Assembly: GCA_045617725.1 (NCBI GenBank)
Contig: JAZLJD010000045.1
Location: 1-64,000, forward strand
Direction of reading: 5' to 3'
Length of the DNA stretch: 64,000 nucleotides
Source of the DNA: JAZLJD01 sp045617725
GTDB taxonomy: Bacteria; Bacillota; Clostridia; Lachnospirales; Lachnospiraceae
Made by a program: the position numbers and the translations under genes. Positions within the stretch are counted from its first letter, which is position 1; the number at the start of each line of letters is the position of its first letter. Below the pieces are notes generated by a model. It was not told the DNA's origin and did not search any database. It saw only the letters and a list, made by a program, of their open reading frames with translations. This document shows, piece after piece, positions 7,357 through 15,650 of this stretch.

Positions 7357-8697
7357 ATGAGTAAGAGAAAAAGAAAACCGATTGTTGCCGTTGTTGGACG
7401 CCCGAATGTGGGAAAGTCCACACTGTTTAACGCACTGGCAGGATCGGAGATTTCCATCGTGAAAGATACACCGGGTATCACCCGCGATCGAATTTATGCG
7501 GAATGTACCTGGCTTGATTATAACTTTACCCTGATTGATACAGGCGGTATCGAGCCCAGCACCAAGGATATTATTCTTTCCCAAATGCGTGAACAGGCCC
7601 AAATCGCCATTGATACGGCGGATATTATTCTGTTTATGACCGATGTGAAGCAGGGACTTGTTGATGCGGATTCGAAAGTGGCTGATATGCTCAGAAAGAG
7701 TGGAAAGCCCGTTATTTTGGTTGTAAATAAAGTCGATTCCTTTGAAAAGATGATGATGGATGTTTACGAGTTTTACAATCTTGGTATTGGGGAACCATTC
7801 CCGATTTCTGCGGCCAATCGTATGGGGTTTGGCGAGATGCTGGATGAACTCGTAAGCCATTTTGATGAGTCCATGATTGAAGAGGAAGAGGACGACAGAC
7901 CCAAGATTGCCATCGTAGGTAAGCCGAATGTAGGTAAGTCTTCCATCGTGAATAAGTTGATTGGCGAGAATCGTGTTATTGTTTCCGATATTGCAGGAAC
8001 TACGCGTGATGCGGTTGATACCCCTGTTATGCATAACGGCAGGGAATATGTTCTCATCGATACAGCAGGCTTAAGACGTAAGAACAAGATTAAAGAAGAG
8101 CTTGAGCAGTTCATGATTATTCGAACCGTGAATGCGGTAGAACGTGCAGATGTTGTAGTTATTGTCATTGATGCGCATGAAGGTATAACCGAGCAGGATG
8201 CCAAAATCGCCGGTATAGCACACGACCGTGGTAAAGGACTGATTATTGCCGTAAACAAATGGGACCTCATTGAAAAAAACGACAAGACCGTAAATCAGTT
8301 TACGACCGATATTCGAAATGTATTGTCCTTTATGACTTATGCGGAAATCGTATTTATTTCCGCCGAAACCGGACAGAGAATGGGCAAGCTGTTTGACCTT
8401 ATCGATATGGTAATCGAGAACCAGTCCATGCGTGTGGGCACCGGCGTGTTGAATGAAATTATGACGCGTGCAATGGTTATGCAGCAGCCTCCTTCGGATA
8501 AAGGCAAGCGACTCAAGCTGTTTTATATTACGCAGGTAGCCATTAAGCCGCCCACGTTTGTTATTTTTGTCAACGACAAGGAATTAATGCATTTTTCCTA
8601 TACGAGATATTTGGAGAATCAGATTCGTGAATCCTTTGGTTTTAAAGGTACTTCACTGAAATTTATCATAAGGGAGAGAAAGGAAGACGAGAAGTGA
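7357..8697 (+). CDS. der: GTPase Der (EngA), ribosome assembly
   Basis: A 446-residue double-GTPase protein needed for 50S subunit maturation. Two consecutive Era-like G domains are visible: GRPNVGKST (14-22) and GKPNVGKSS (188-196), each followed by DTGG or DTAG switch motifs and NKVD or NKWD guanine-specificity motifs. The C-terminal KH-like domain ends with GTSLKFIIRERK. The start chosen is ATG 7357, though TTG 7348 is closer to the GGAG at 7341-7344. It overlaps plsY by four bases (GTGA), indicating translational coupling. Confidence 0.97.
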   Translation: MSKRKRKPIVAVVGRPNVGKSTLFNALAGSEISIVKDTPGITRDRIYAECTWLDYNFTLIDTGGIEPSTKDIILSQMREQAQIAIDTADIILFMTDVKQGLVDADSKVADMLRKSGKPVILVVNKVDSFEKMMMDVYEFYNLGIGEPFPISAANRMGFGEMLDELVSHFDESMIEEEEDDRPKIAIVGKPNVGKSSIVNKLIGENRVIVSDIAGTTRDAVDTPVMHNGREYVLIDTAGLRRKNKIKEELEQFMIIRTVNAVERADVVVIVIDAHEGITEQDAKIAGIAHDRGKGLIIAVNKWDLIEKNDKTVNQFTTDIRNVLSFMTYAEIVFISAETGQRMGKLFDLIDMVIENQSMRVGTGVLNEIMTRAMVMQQPPSDKGKRLKLFYITQVAIKPPTFVIFVNDKELMHFSYTRYLENQIRESFGFKGTSLKFIIRERKEDEK

Positions 8698-9344
8698 TAC
8701 GTCTATATTGCTTACTAATCGGTTATATATGCGGTTGCTTTCAAAGTGCATTCTTTTATGGTAAGATAGCGGGCTGCGATTTGCGTAAGCACGGGAGCGG
8801 GAATCTCGGAACGACGAATACCCTTCGCGTACTGGGGGCCAAAGCCGCTATCCTCGTATTACTACTGGATGTATTGAAGGTAGGTCTGGCAATCTTCATT
8901 TCCTATTTACTTTTTGGCACGGATGGGAATTTCTATCCGCTGTATGCCATGTATGCAGGAGCGGGAGCTGTAATCGGTCACGACTTTCCTTTTTATCTTA
9001 AGTTTAAGGGTGGTAAAGGAATCGCAGCTACACTGGGCCTTGTTTTGTTTGTATGCCCTTACATGGTTCCGTTACCGCTTACCGTATTCATTGTCATGGT
9101 GGCTATTACGCACTATGTATCCCTTTCATCCCTGACGGCGTACCTGGTTGTTTTTTTGCAATATCTGATTGTGGGCCTGTTAGGCGGTATTACAGGGAAT
9201 GCGAGCGGGTTAAATGAGAGCTATGTAATCTTGTTTATTTTGATGGCACTTGCTTATATTCAGCATATTCCGAATATAAAGCGGCTTGTAAAGGGTTGTG
9301 AAAGTAAGACTTATTTGAAAAAGAAAAAGGGTAATGAAGGATGA
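8694..9344 (+). CDS. plsY: Glycerol-3-phosphate acyltransferase PlsY
   Basis: A 216-residue polytopic membrane enzyme that acylates glycerol 3-phosphate using acyl-phosphate, the first acylation step of phospholipid synthesis in Gram-positives. Family motifs are HGSGNLGTTN (33-42) and KFKGGKGIA (glycerophosphate and acyl-phosphate binding). It starts with GTG overlapping the der stop codon. The last 20 residues are lysine-rich. It overlaps gpsA by four bases (ATGA), so substrate-producing GpsA and PlsY are co-translated, a common clostridial order der-plsY-gpsA. Confidence 0.95.
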   Translation: MIRLYCLLIGYICGCFQSAFFYGKIAGCDLRKHGSGNLGTTNTLRVLGAKAAILVLLLDVLKVGLAIFISYLLFGTDGNFYPLYAMYAGAGAVIGHDFPFYLKFKGGKGIAATLGLVLFVCPYMVPLPLTVFIVMVAITHYVSLSSLTAYLVVFLQYLIVGLLGGITGNASGLNESYVILFILMALAYIQHIPNIKRLVKGCESKTYLKKKKGNEG

Positions 9345-10351
9345 GTCGAATTGGTATTTTGGGTGCCGGAAGCTGGGGGCTTTCTTTAGCACAGCTTCTT
9401 AGTAATAATGGACATGAAGTGATTGTCTATAGCTCCAAGGAAGAGAATGTAAGGATGCTTACAGAATCCCGTGAGCATAAGACCAAGCTTCCCGGAGTCA
9501 GATTGAATGAGAGTATTTCTTTTACGTCGAGTCTTTCGGAGGCGGTTAAGCTTAAGGATATCGTTGTCATTGCGGTTCCATCAAAGACGATACGAGAGCT
9601 TTCGAGAAGTATTCGCGATTATGTACCTGCCGGACAAATCCTTGTAAATGCTTCGAAGGGAATTGAAGAGAATACCCTTCTTCCCATGTCGGAAGTAATT
9701 CGGGAAGAAATCAGTGAAGCAAGAGTGGCTGTATTGTCAGGACCTTCCCATGCGGAGGAAGTAGGAAGAGGAATTCCTACAACGATTGTTGTCGGAGCAC
9801 ATTCGAAGGAAGTTGCTTTGTTTGTACAGAATGTATTTATGAGCGATGTATTCCGTGTTTATGTAAGTCCGGATGTTCTGGGCATTGAGGTTGGTGCTGC
9901 ACTTAAGAATGTAGTAGCTTTGGCTGCCGGAATTGCAGACGGCTTAGGATACGGAGACAATACGAAAGCCGCCCTTATAACCCGCGGACTTTCGGAAATC
10001 AGCCGCCTTGGAATCAAGATGGGCGGAAGCGCCGAGACATTTTTCGGCTTGTCCGGAATCGGAGACTTAATTGTAACCTGTGAAAGCCGTCATTCCAGAA
10101 ACAGAAAGGCCGGCTTCCTTATCGGCCGTGGAATGAGCATGGATGAGGCGATGAAGGAAGTGGATATGGTTGTAGAAGGTGTTTATTCCACGAAAGCAGC
10201 CGTACAGCTTTCTGAAAAATACGATTGCGAGTTACCTATCATCAAGGAAGTATACAATATCCTGTTTAATCATAAGAATCCTGCAGAAGCAGTTAACGAA
10301 CTTATGGTACGTGACAAGAAAATAGAAAATAGTGCGTTGAGCTTTGACTAA
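9341..10351 (+). CDS. gpsA: NAD(P)-dependent glycerol-3-phosphate dehydrogenase
   Basis: A 336-residue cytosolic enzyme reducing dihydroxyacetone phosphate to sn-glycerol 3-phosphate for the neighbouring PlsY. The Rossmann motif GAGSWG lies at 8-13. The family motifs SGPSHAEE and LKNVVALAAGIADGLGYGDN, which contains the catalytic lysine, and a GLSGIGDLIVTC segment are present. Length is typical. The last base of its TAA stop is also the first base of a large palindromic repeat (10351-10691), so the repeat inserted exactly at the gene end without altering the reading frame. Confidence 0.97.
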   Translation: MSRIGILGAGSWGLSLAQLLSNNGHEVIVYSSKEENVRMLTESREHKTKLPGVRLNESISFTSSLSEAVKLKDIVVIAVPSKTIRELSRSIRDYVPAGQILVNASKGIEENTLLPMSEVIREEISEARVAVLSGPSHAEEVGRGIPTTIVVGAHSKEVALFVQNVFMSDVFRVYVSPDVLGIEVGAALKNVVALAAGIADGLGYGDNTKAALITRGLSEISRLGIKMGGSAETFFGLSGIGDLIVTCESRHSRNRKAGFLIGRGMSMDEAMKEVDMVVEGVYSTKAAVQLSEKYDCELPIIKEVYNILFNHKNPAEAVNELMVRDKKIENSALSFD

Positions 10352-10691
10352 TGGGGACGGGGGTTTTTAGCACAGGAACGCGGTGAAGTGGTACAATGGG
10401 GACGGGGGTTTTAACACAGGAAAGCGTTGAAGTGTCTTGAGTAGTGAGCGCCGCAGCGGCACCCGGCGCAGCGCCATAAAACAAAGAAGCGTCTGACAAA
10501 GGTTGCAGTCAATTTCGTGACTATAACACAATGTCAGACGCTTTTGTTTTACTTATTTTGAAGATGAGGTGCACGCGCGGCGCGGTGCGTTTTCAGAACA
10601 GAGGCGACACTTCACTGCTTTCCTGTGTTAAAACCCCCGTCCCCATTGTACCACTTCACCGCGTTCCTGTGCTAAAAACCCCCGTCCCCAT
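10351..10691. repeat. Nested palindromic REP-like element
   Basis: Two 75-base arms, 10351-10425 and 10617-10691, are exact reverse complements; similarity continues imperfectly about 11 bases inward. Each arm is itself two roughly 45-base direct units starting ATGGGGACGGGGG (10351 and 10396 on the left). The middle holds GC-rich segments and a further hairpin (10478-10550). The GGGGACGG core matches repeats I associate with REP-associated tyrosine (Y1/RAYT) transposases in Firmicutes. No transposase is present in the window, so the copy would be non-autonomous. It fills the 410-base gap between gpsA and cdd. Confidence 0.85.
10478..10550. terminator. Central hairpin of the palindrome, terminator-like
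   Basis: AAGCGTCTGAC (10487-10497) pairs with GTCAGACGCTT (10533-10543), extended by AAAACAAA against TTTGTTTT with a two-base bulge. A small inner stem (AGTCA/TGACT) lies in the loop. T-rich and A-rich flanks would make it a possible terminator in either direction, for example after gpsA. Confidence 0.6.
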
Positions 10692-10698
10692 CGGTGCA

Positions 10699-10726
10699 TT
10701 GAAATATGATGAGAATATGCTATGAT
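10699..10726 (+). promoter_or_regulatory. Candidate promoter for cdd
   Basis: TTGAAA (10699-10704) and TATGAT (10721-10726) are 16 bases apart, 35 bases before the cdd ATG and just outside the right arm of the palindromic element. Confidence 0.5.
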
Positions 10727-10761
10727 GATACTGTTACAAAAAAAAGAGAGAGGGAATATAA

Positions 10762-11163
10762 ATGGACACATCTGAATTGATTAAAATAGCGGAAACAGCC
10801 AGAAATAATGCGTATGCTCCTTATTCGGGATTTAAGGTAGGAGCAGCGCTTCTTTGCAAGGATGGAACGGTTTTTACGGGTTGTAACATCGAGAATGCTT
10901 CGTACGGATTATGTAATTGTGCGGAACGAACTGCATTTTTTAAGGCAATCAGTGAAGGTCATAAGGAATTTACTGCAATTGCAATCATAGGCAGTAATGA
11001 TAGGGAGATTTGCTATCCCTGCGGAGCCTGTCGGCAGGTAATGAATGAATTTTGTAATCCTTCGGAATTCAAAGTAATAGCTGCAGCCACACCCGACCTG
11101 TATGAAGAGACTGTGCTTGAGAATCTGCTTCCGAACGGATTCGGACCACAGAATATGAAATAA
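10762..11163 (+). CDS. cdd: Cytidine deaminase
   Basis: A 133-residue homotetrameric-type cytidine/deoxycytidine deaminase of pyrimidine salvage. The zinc site is visible as C53-A-E55 (CAERTAFF, with E55 the proton shuttle) and P86-C87-G-A-C90. The substrate-binding GCNIENASYG segment is at 40-49. The GAGAGGG ribosome-binding site precedes the ATG. It is followed after 15 bases by the MutS-like gene, with which it may share the promoter at 10699. Confidence 0.96.
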   Translation: MDTSELIKIAETARNNAYAPYSGFKVGAALLCKDGTVFTGCNIENASYGLCNCAERTAFFKAISEGHKEFTAIAIIGSNDREICYPCGACRQVMNEFCNPSEFKVIAAATPDLYEETVLENLLPNGFGPQNMK

Positions 11164-11178
11164 GGGGAACATCATAGA

Positions 11179-12834
11179 ATGGAATATATTTTTGTAATTC
11201 TGGTAATTGCTTTAGTAGCCTATATTTTTATTGGCGGAGCCATTGCCGAGAAAAGAAAAAAAGAACGTCTTTATGCGCGCCTTAAAAAAGAATACGGAAA
11301 TATACCGGATACGACCATGCATGAACTCAAAAGATATCCCGACGGGTATCTTCGGAACTATGCAAATGACATGGGAATTGATGAAATAACGGCTTCCGAT
11401 CTTGATCTTGATACTTTGTATGAGAGAGTGAACTACTGTGTTTCCGGCGTCGGAGCGGAGTATCTTTACTATATGCTTCGCTGCCCAGGGGCTTTGGATG
11501 CCAAAAAGAACAGATACTTAAATCAGCTCGATTACCTTAAAGAGTACGAAGATTATCGCATGAAGATGCGAATGCAGTTTGCAAGCCTCGGCCTTTTGGA
11601 CAAGTATTCTCTTTTTGATTTCCTGAATTTTCTATGCGATGTAAAACCGCACGGAATTCTTCGTTATATCATAAAGGATGTTCTTCTGGTTGCGTTTTTG
11701 GCGCTGTGTTTTGTAAATGAAATGTTCATTCTTCCTACAGTTTTGATCTTTCTTTTTTCCATCGGCTGGTATTACAAAGAGAAGAATACGATTCAGATTT
11801 ACATGACCAATATGACGCTGATTCTGCGCCTTATGAAGCTTTCAAAAGAGATTCCCTACAAGGATTCGGAAGTATTTTCTGAGGAATTTGAGGAAGTCCG
11901 TGAGGTGCTCAATAATTTGAGAGCATTTAAGCGATATGCCGGCATTTACTCCGCCAATACGAAAAACGGAAGCCTCCTGGACGTTCTTATTGACTATTTC
12001 AGAATGACTTTTCACTCAGACATCATTCTTTTTTACCTTATGCTTACTGAAATCTTTAAGCATAAAGAGGACTTAAGGCGACTTGCGGACGTAATCGGTT
12101 ATGGAGATGCGGTCATCAGTGTTGCGTATTATAGGGCATCTCTCGATACCTTCTGCGTTCCCGAATTTACGACGGAGGACCGCATGGAGACTGTTAAGCT
12201 CTATCATCCGCTTCTTACAAATCCCGTCAGCAACAGCTTTTCGGAATCAAAGAATGTGCTCTTAACAGGCTCCAATGCTTCCGGGAAATCCACCTTCTTA
12301 AAGACGGTTGCGGTGAATGAGCTTTTGGGCCAGGCAATTTACACCTGCTGCGCTACGAAATTCGTGTCCCCGAAGTATGCAATTTACTCATCCATGTCCC
12401 TTCGCGACGATATTATCGGCGGCGAAAGCTATTATATGGTCGAAATTCGTTCCTTAAAGCGTATTTTGGACGCTGCCCAAAGTGGCCAAAAAGTAATCTG
12501 CTTCATTGATGAGGTCCTGCGAGGAACCAACACGGTTGAAAGAATTGCAGCTTCCTATGAGATTCTTAAATTCCTTGCCAAAAGCAATATTCGCTGTTTC
12601 GCAGCGACGCATGACATTGAGCTTACCAGACTGCTTGAGGAAATCTATTCGAATTATCATTTTGAAGAGACCGTGACCGAAAAGGATGTATGCTTTGATT
12701 ATCATTTGCATGAAGGAAGAGCGAGCGGAAGAAATGCCATCGCACTCTTAAGACTTTTCGGATATCCCGAAGAAATAACGGATTCTGCTTACCAAAGAGC
12801 AGATCGTTTTTTGCAGGAAGGAATCTGGGAATAA
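11179..12834 (+). CDS. Membrane-anchored MutS-like ATPase
   Basis: A 551-residue protein that has only the C-terminal core and ATPase domain of the MutS family. An N-terminal membrane segment (about 3-22) and a hydrophobic pair (about 166-202, broken by FVNEMFI) are followed by helical lever-like sequence. The ATPase domain carries Walker A GSNASGKST (364-372, K370), the MSLRDDIIGGESYYMVE loop, Walker B VICFIDEVLRGT and a THD signature (AATHDIELT). The mismatch-recognition domain is absent, so it is not a mismatch-repair MutS. Related membrane MutS-like proteins have no settled function. Confidence 0.8.
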   Translation: MEYIFVILVIALVAYIFIGGAIAEKRKKERLYARLKKEYGNIPDTTMHELKRYPDGYLRNYANDMGIDEITASDLDLDTLYERVNYCVSGVGAEYLYYMLRCPGALDAKKNRYLNQLDYLKEYEDYRMKMRMQFASLGLLDKYSLFDFLNFLCDVKPHGILRYIIKDVLLVAFLALCFVNEMFILPTVLIFLFSIGWYYKEKNTIQIYMTNMTLILRLMKLSKEIPYKDSEVFSEEFEEVREVLNNLRAFKRYAGIYSANTKNGSLLDVLIDYFRMTFHSDIILFYLMLTEIFKHKEDLRRLADVIGYGDAVISVAYYRASLDTFCVPEFTTEDRMETVKLYHPLLTNPVSNSFSESKNVLLTGSNASGKSTFLKTVAVNELLGQAIYTCCATKFVSPKYAIYSSMSLRDDIIGGESYYMVEIRSLKRILDAAQSGQKVICFIDEVLRGTNTVERIAASYEILKFLAKSNIRCFAATHDIELTRLLEEIYSNYHFEETVTEKDVCFDYHLHEGRASGRNAIALLRLFGYPEEITDSAYQRADRFLQEGIWE

Positions 12835-12853
12835 GCATAAGAAAGGGGTATTT

Positions 12854-13333
12854 ATGCATGTGAAAATATTTGCCGACGGATCGGCACGGGGAAACCCGAA
12901 CGGTCCCGGCGGCTTTGGAACCATAATTCAATATGTGGACAAAGGCGGAACCCTTCATGAACGTACTTTTTCGCAAGGGTATAAGCTTACCACGAATAAC
13001 CGTATGGAATTACGCGGTGTCATTGCGGGCTTTAGGGCACTTACAAAGCCCTGTGAGGTCGAAGTGATTACGGATTCCCAGTATGTGGCCAAGGCATTTA
13101 CGGAACACTGGATTGATGCCTGGATATTGGAAGATTTTCGCCGCGGCAGGAAGAATGAAGTCAAGAATATTGACCTTTGGCTGGAACTTTTGGATGTTAT
13201 GAAGCCCCACAAAGTAGCATTTACCTGGGTAAAAGGACATAACGGTCATCCCGAGAATGAGCGTTGTGACAAACTGGCAACAAGTGCCGCAGACGGCGAG
13301 GACCTTTTGGAAGATGAGGCATTGCCGGAATAG
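12854..13333 (+). CDS. rnhA: Ribonuclease HI
   Basis: A 159-residue RNase H that cuts RNA in RNA-DNA hybrids. The DEDD metal-binding residues are visible: D8 in FADGSARGNP, E52 in MELRGV, D74 in ITDSQYV and D139 in ENERCDKLA. KGHNGHPENE carries the catalytic histidine loop. The basic protrusion HWIDAWILEDFRRGRKNEV is of the E. coli type. GAAAGGGG precedes the ATG. It lies 19 bases after the MutS-like gene and 8 bases before the WYL gene, so the four genes from cdd may be one operon. Confidence 0.95.
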   Translation: MHVKIFADGSARGNPNGPGGFGTIIQYVDKGGTLHERTFSQGYKLTTNNRMELRGVIAGFRALTKPCEVEVITDSQYVAKAFTEHWIDAWILEDFRRGRKNEVKNIDLWLELLDVMKPHKVAFTWVKGHNGHPENERCDKLATSAADGEDLLEDEALPE

Positions 13334-13341
13334 GAGAATTT

Positions 13342-14331
13342 ATGGCCAATAACGAATTTAACAAACAGAAACTGTTATACATTGCCAAAATCCTTTTTGA
13401 AGAAAGCGATGAACAGCATCCCATGGGGGCAGAGGCAATCATCGACCGCCTTTCTTCCTTCGGAATCGATGCAGAACGGAAGAGCATTTATGCGGATGTT
13501 GCGGTACTGAATGAGTTTGGAATCAAGATTGATAAGTCGCGATTAAGCAAAACGCGCGGGTATTACATTGCAGACGATGACAGACAGTTCAGCCTTCCGG
13601 AACTTAAGTTCCTTTTGGATGCAATTTCCTCTTCCCGATTTGTCACGGAACGTAAATCAAAGACCATCGTGAAGAAGCTTCTGAACCTGACCAGCAAGCA
13701 CAATGCGATGTCCCTAAACCGCGAGGTATATGTACAGAATCGTATCCGAAGCATCAATGAGGAATCCATCTATATCGTAGATGCCATTCATCAGGCCATC
13801 TCCGGCGGCAAGGTCCTTGCTTTCAGTTATAAGGAATGGGGAATTGATAAACGACTCCACGACAAAAAGGAATATCGCGTCATTCCCAAGGCACTTGCAT
13901 ACATGAATGAGAATTATTACCTTCTTGCACATGATATTGACAGCGGTTATACAATCAAGCATTTTCGCGTAGACAAAATGCACAATCCGAATGAAATCGA
14001 AGTGGAGATTGACCGCCAATATCTCATTGAGAAAATCGATGTTGCCAAATACTGCAACTATAAGTTCAATATGTTCTCAGGCGACCTTGCCTACGTTGAA
14101 ATTAAGGCAAAGCAGAGCATGGTTGGTGTATTGCTGGACCGCTTCGGCACTGATATTACCATCAATCAAAACAAGGACGATACCTTTACGACATCCGTTC
14201 AGGTGGAGGTATCCCCCCAGTTCTATGCGTTTATTTTTGGTATATCGGAGCATGCTGAAATCATCGGCCCCGCATCCGTACGCGAAGGTTATAAAGAATA
14301 CCTAAAAATGGTATTAAATAAATATAAGTAG
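13342..14331 (+). CDS. WYL-domain transcriptional regulator
   Basis: A 329-residue regulator with an N-terminal winged helix-turn-helix (about 5-65, RKSIYADVAVLNEFGIKID) and a central WYL domain (about 150-230). The WYL segment reads AFSYKEWG ... YRVIPKALAYMNENYYLLAHD, with the expected aromatic pattern. A C-terminal WCX-like extension (about 245-329) follows. WYL domains bind nucleic acid or nucleotide ligands and often regulate DNA-damage or defence genes. No defence genes are adjacent, so the target is unknown; the aminotransferase gene follows by 11 bases. Confidence 0.88.
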   Translation: MANNEFNKQKLLYIAKILFEESDEQHPMGAEAIIDRLSSFGIDAERKSIYADVAVLNEFGIKIDKSRLSKTRGYYIADDDRQFSLPELKFLLDAISSSRFVTERKSKTIVKKLLNLTSKHNAMSLNREVYVQNRIRSINEESIYIVDAIHQAISGGKVLAFSYKEWGIDKRLHDKKEYRVIPKALAYMNENYYLLAHDIDSGYTIKHFRVDKMHNPNEIEVEIDRQYLIEKIDVAKYCNYKFNMFSGDLAYVEIKAKQSMVGVLLDRFGTDITINQNKDDTFTTSVQVEVSPQFYAFIFGISEHAEIIGPASVREGYKEYLKMVLNKYK

Positions 14332-14342
14332 AGGCGATAAAA

Positions 14343-15515
14343 ATGTTACCGGAATTTGCAACACGTATGAAAGCTTTCGAACCGGGAATCTTTCAGGTAT
14401 TAAACGAGGAAAAAGAAAAACTCATAAAACAGGGAAGGAAGGTATACAACCTTTCGGTGGGCACGCCGGATTTCGTGACACCCCAAAGAATCATGGATGC
14501 CGTTACCAAAGCAGCCGGGGATGCCGGAAACTATAAGTACTCCCTGATTGATATCGCACCCTTACGGGATGCACTGAAGAAGCGATATAAGGATCGCTAT
14601 CAGGTAGAAATTAATGATGAGAATCTCATGAGCGTATACGGTTCACAGGAAGGAATGGCACACGTGGCTTTTGCAATCTGCAATCCCGGAGACGTTGTGC
14701 TGGTTCCGGACCCGGGGTATCCGATTTTCTCAATCGGACCGTCCCTGTGCGGAGCGGAGATAGAAACATATCCGCTTCTTCCAGAGAATGATTATCTTCC
14801 GAAACTCTCGGAAATTCCGGAAGATATCGTAAGTCGTTGCAAGATGATTATCGTTTCATATCCGCTCAATCCGATTTGTAAGTGCGCACCGGATTCTTTT
14901 TATGATGAATTGATTGAATGGGCCACCCAAAACGATATTCTGATTCTTCATGATAACGCGTACTCAGATATTATTTATGACGGCCGCGTGGGCAAGAGTA
15001 TTTTTTCGCATAAAGGGGCTATGGAACAGGCCGTTGAATTCTATTCCCTTTCCAAATCCTACAACTATACGGGTGCGAGAATGAGTTTCCTTGTCGGAAA
15101 TCCCCGTGTGATTGATGTCTTCAGAAGATTTCGAAGCCAGATTGATTACGGTACTTTTTTGCCTGTACAGTATGGCGCTGTAGCAGCTCTTTCTGACGGA
15201 GACCGTGAGGTAAAAGAGCAGTGCATGGAATATCAGAAGCGTCGTGACGCTTTATGTGGCGGCCTTAGAAGCATAGGCTGGCCTTGCGAGGATTCCGAGG
15301 GAACCATGTTCGTATGGACCCGCATCCCCTCAAAATTCGGCGATGACGACACCGGCTTTGTCATGCAACTTATGAACAAAACCGGCCTTATCTGTACACC
15401 GGGTAGTAGTTTCGGAAAGCTCGGAAAGGGCTACGTACGATTTGCTCTCGTACTTCCTCCCAAGGAACTTTCGGAAGCGGTAGAGAGCGTAAAAGCGAGC
15501 GGAATTTTGGATTGA
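14343..15515 (+). CDS. Class I/II PLP-dependent aminotransferase
   Basis: A 390-residue fold-type I aminotransferase. The PLP lysine is K238 in YSLSKSYNYTGARMSF. The cofactor-binding DNAYSDIIYD and the C-terminal arginine in KGYVRFALVLP are present. It resembles the LL-diaminopimelate/alanine aminotransferase branch (GTPDFVTPQRIMDAV near the N-terminus), but the usual NPTG loop reads NPICKCA (about 180-186). The substrate cannot be decided from sequence. The GAGGCG ribosome-binding site lies 8 bases upstream, and no terminator follows before the nrdD promoter. Confidence 0.88.
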   Translation: MLPEFATRMKAFEPGIFQVLNEEKEKLIKQGRKVYNLSVGTPDFVTPQRIMDAVTKAAGDAGNYKYSLIDIAPLRDALKKRYKDRYQVEINDENLMSVYGSQEGMAHVAFAICNPGDVVLVPDPGYPIFSIGPSLCGAEIETYPLLPENDYLPKLSEIPEDIVSRCKMIIVSYPLNPICKCAPDSFYDELIEWATQNDILILHDNAYSDIIYDGRVGKSIFSHKGAMEQAVEFYSLSKSYNYTGARMSFLVGNPRVIDVFRRFRSQIDYGTFLPVQYGAVAALSDGDREVKEQCMEYQKRRDALCGGLRSIGWPCEDSEGTMFVWTRIPSKFGDDDTGFVMQLMNKTGLICTPGSSFGKLGKGYVRFALVLPPKELSEAVESVKASGILD

Positions 15516-15550
15516 TTTGCCTTAATTCGCATATAGTTCTTTCGTACATC

Positions 15551-15579
15551 TTGACGGGTAAATGAAATAATTTTATACT
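15551..15579 (+). promoter_or_regulatory. Promoter of nrdD-nrdG
   Basis: TTGACG (15551-15556) and TATACT (15574-15579) are separated by 17 bases. Two NrdR-like boxes lie immediately downstream, covering the expected transcription start. Confidence 0.75.
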
Positions 15580-15583
15580 AAAA

Positions 15584-15632
15584 ATGCTACATATTGTGGT
15601 TTATTATGTCAACTTACCACGACATTATGTGT
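15584..15632 (+). promoter_or_regulatory. Pair of candidate NrdR boxes
   Basis: Two 16-base sites, ATGCTACATATTGTGG (15584-15599) and CCACGACATTATGTGT (15617-15632), match the NrdR consensus acaCwAtATaTwGtgt at about 12 and 11 positions by eye. They start 33 bases apart, close to the roughly three helical turns seen for NrdR pairs. Position after the -10 box fits repression of ribonucleotide reductase when dATP/ATP-loaded NrdR binds. Confidence 0.6.
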
Positions 15633-15650
15633 TAAAGGAGCATTTGGGTG

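Noticed and set aside
11298..11310. AAATATACCGGAT, identical to part of the hairpin element
   Set aside because: It lies inside the MutS-like coding sequence and has no CAATCCGTAGC partner upstream.
13342..14331. WYL protein as marker of a defence island
   Set aside because: Its neighbours are rnhA, an aminotransferase and nucleotide metabolism genes, with no nuclease, methylase or toxin genes near.
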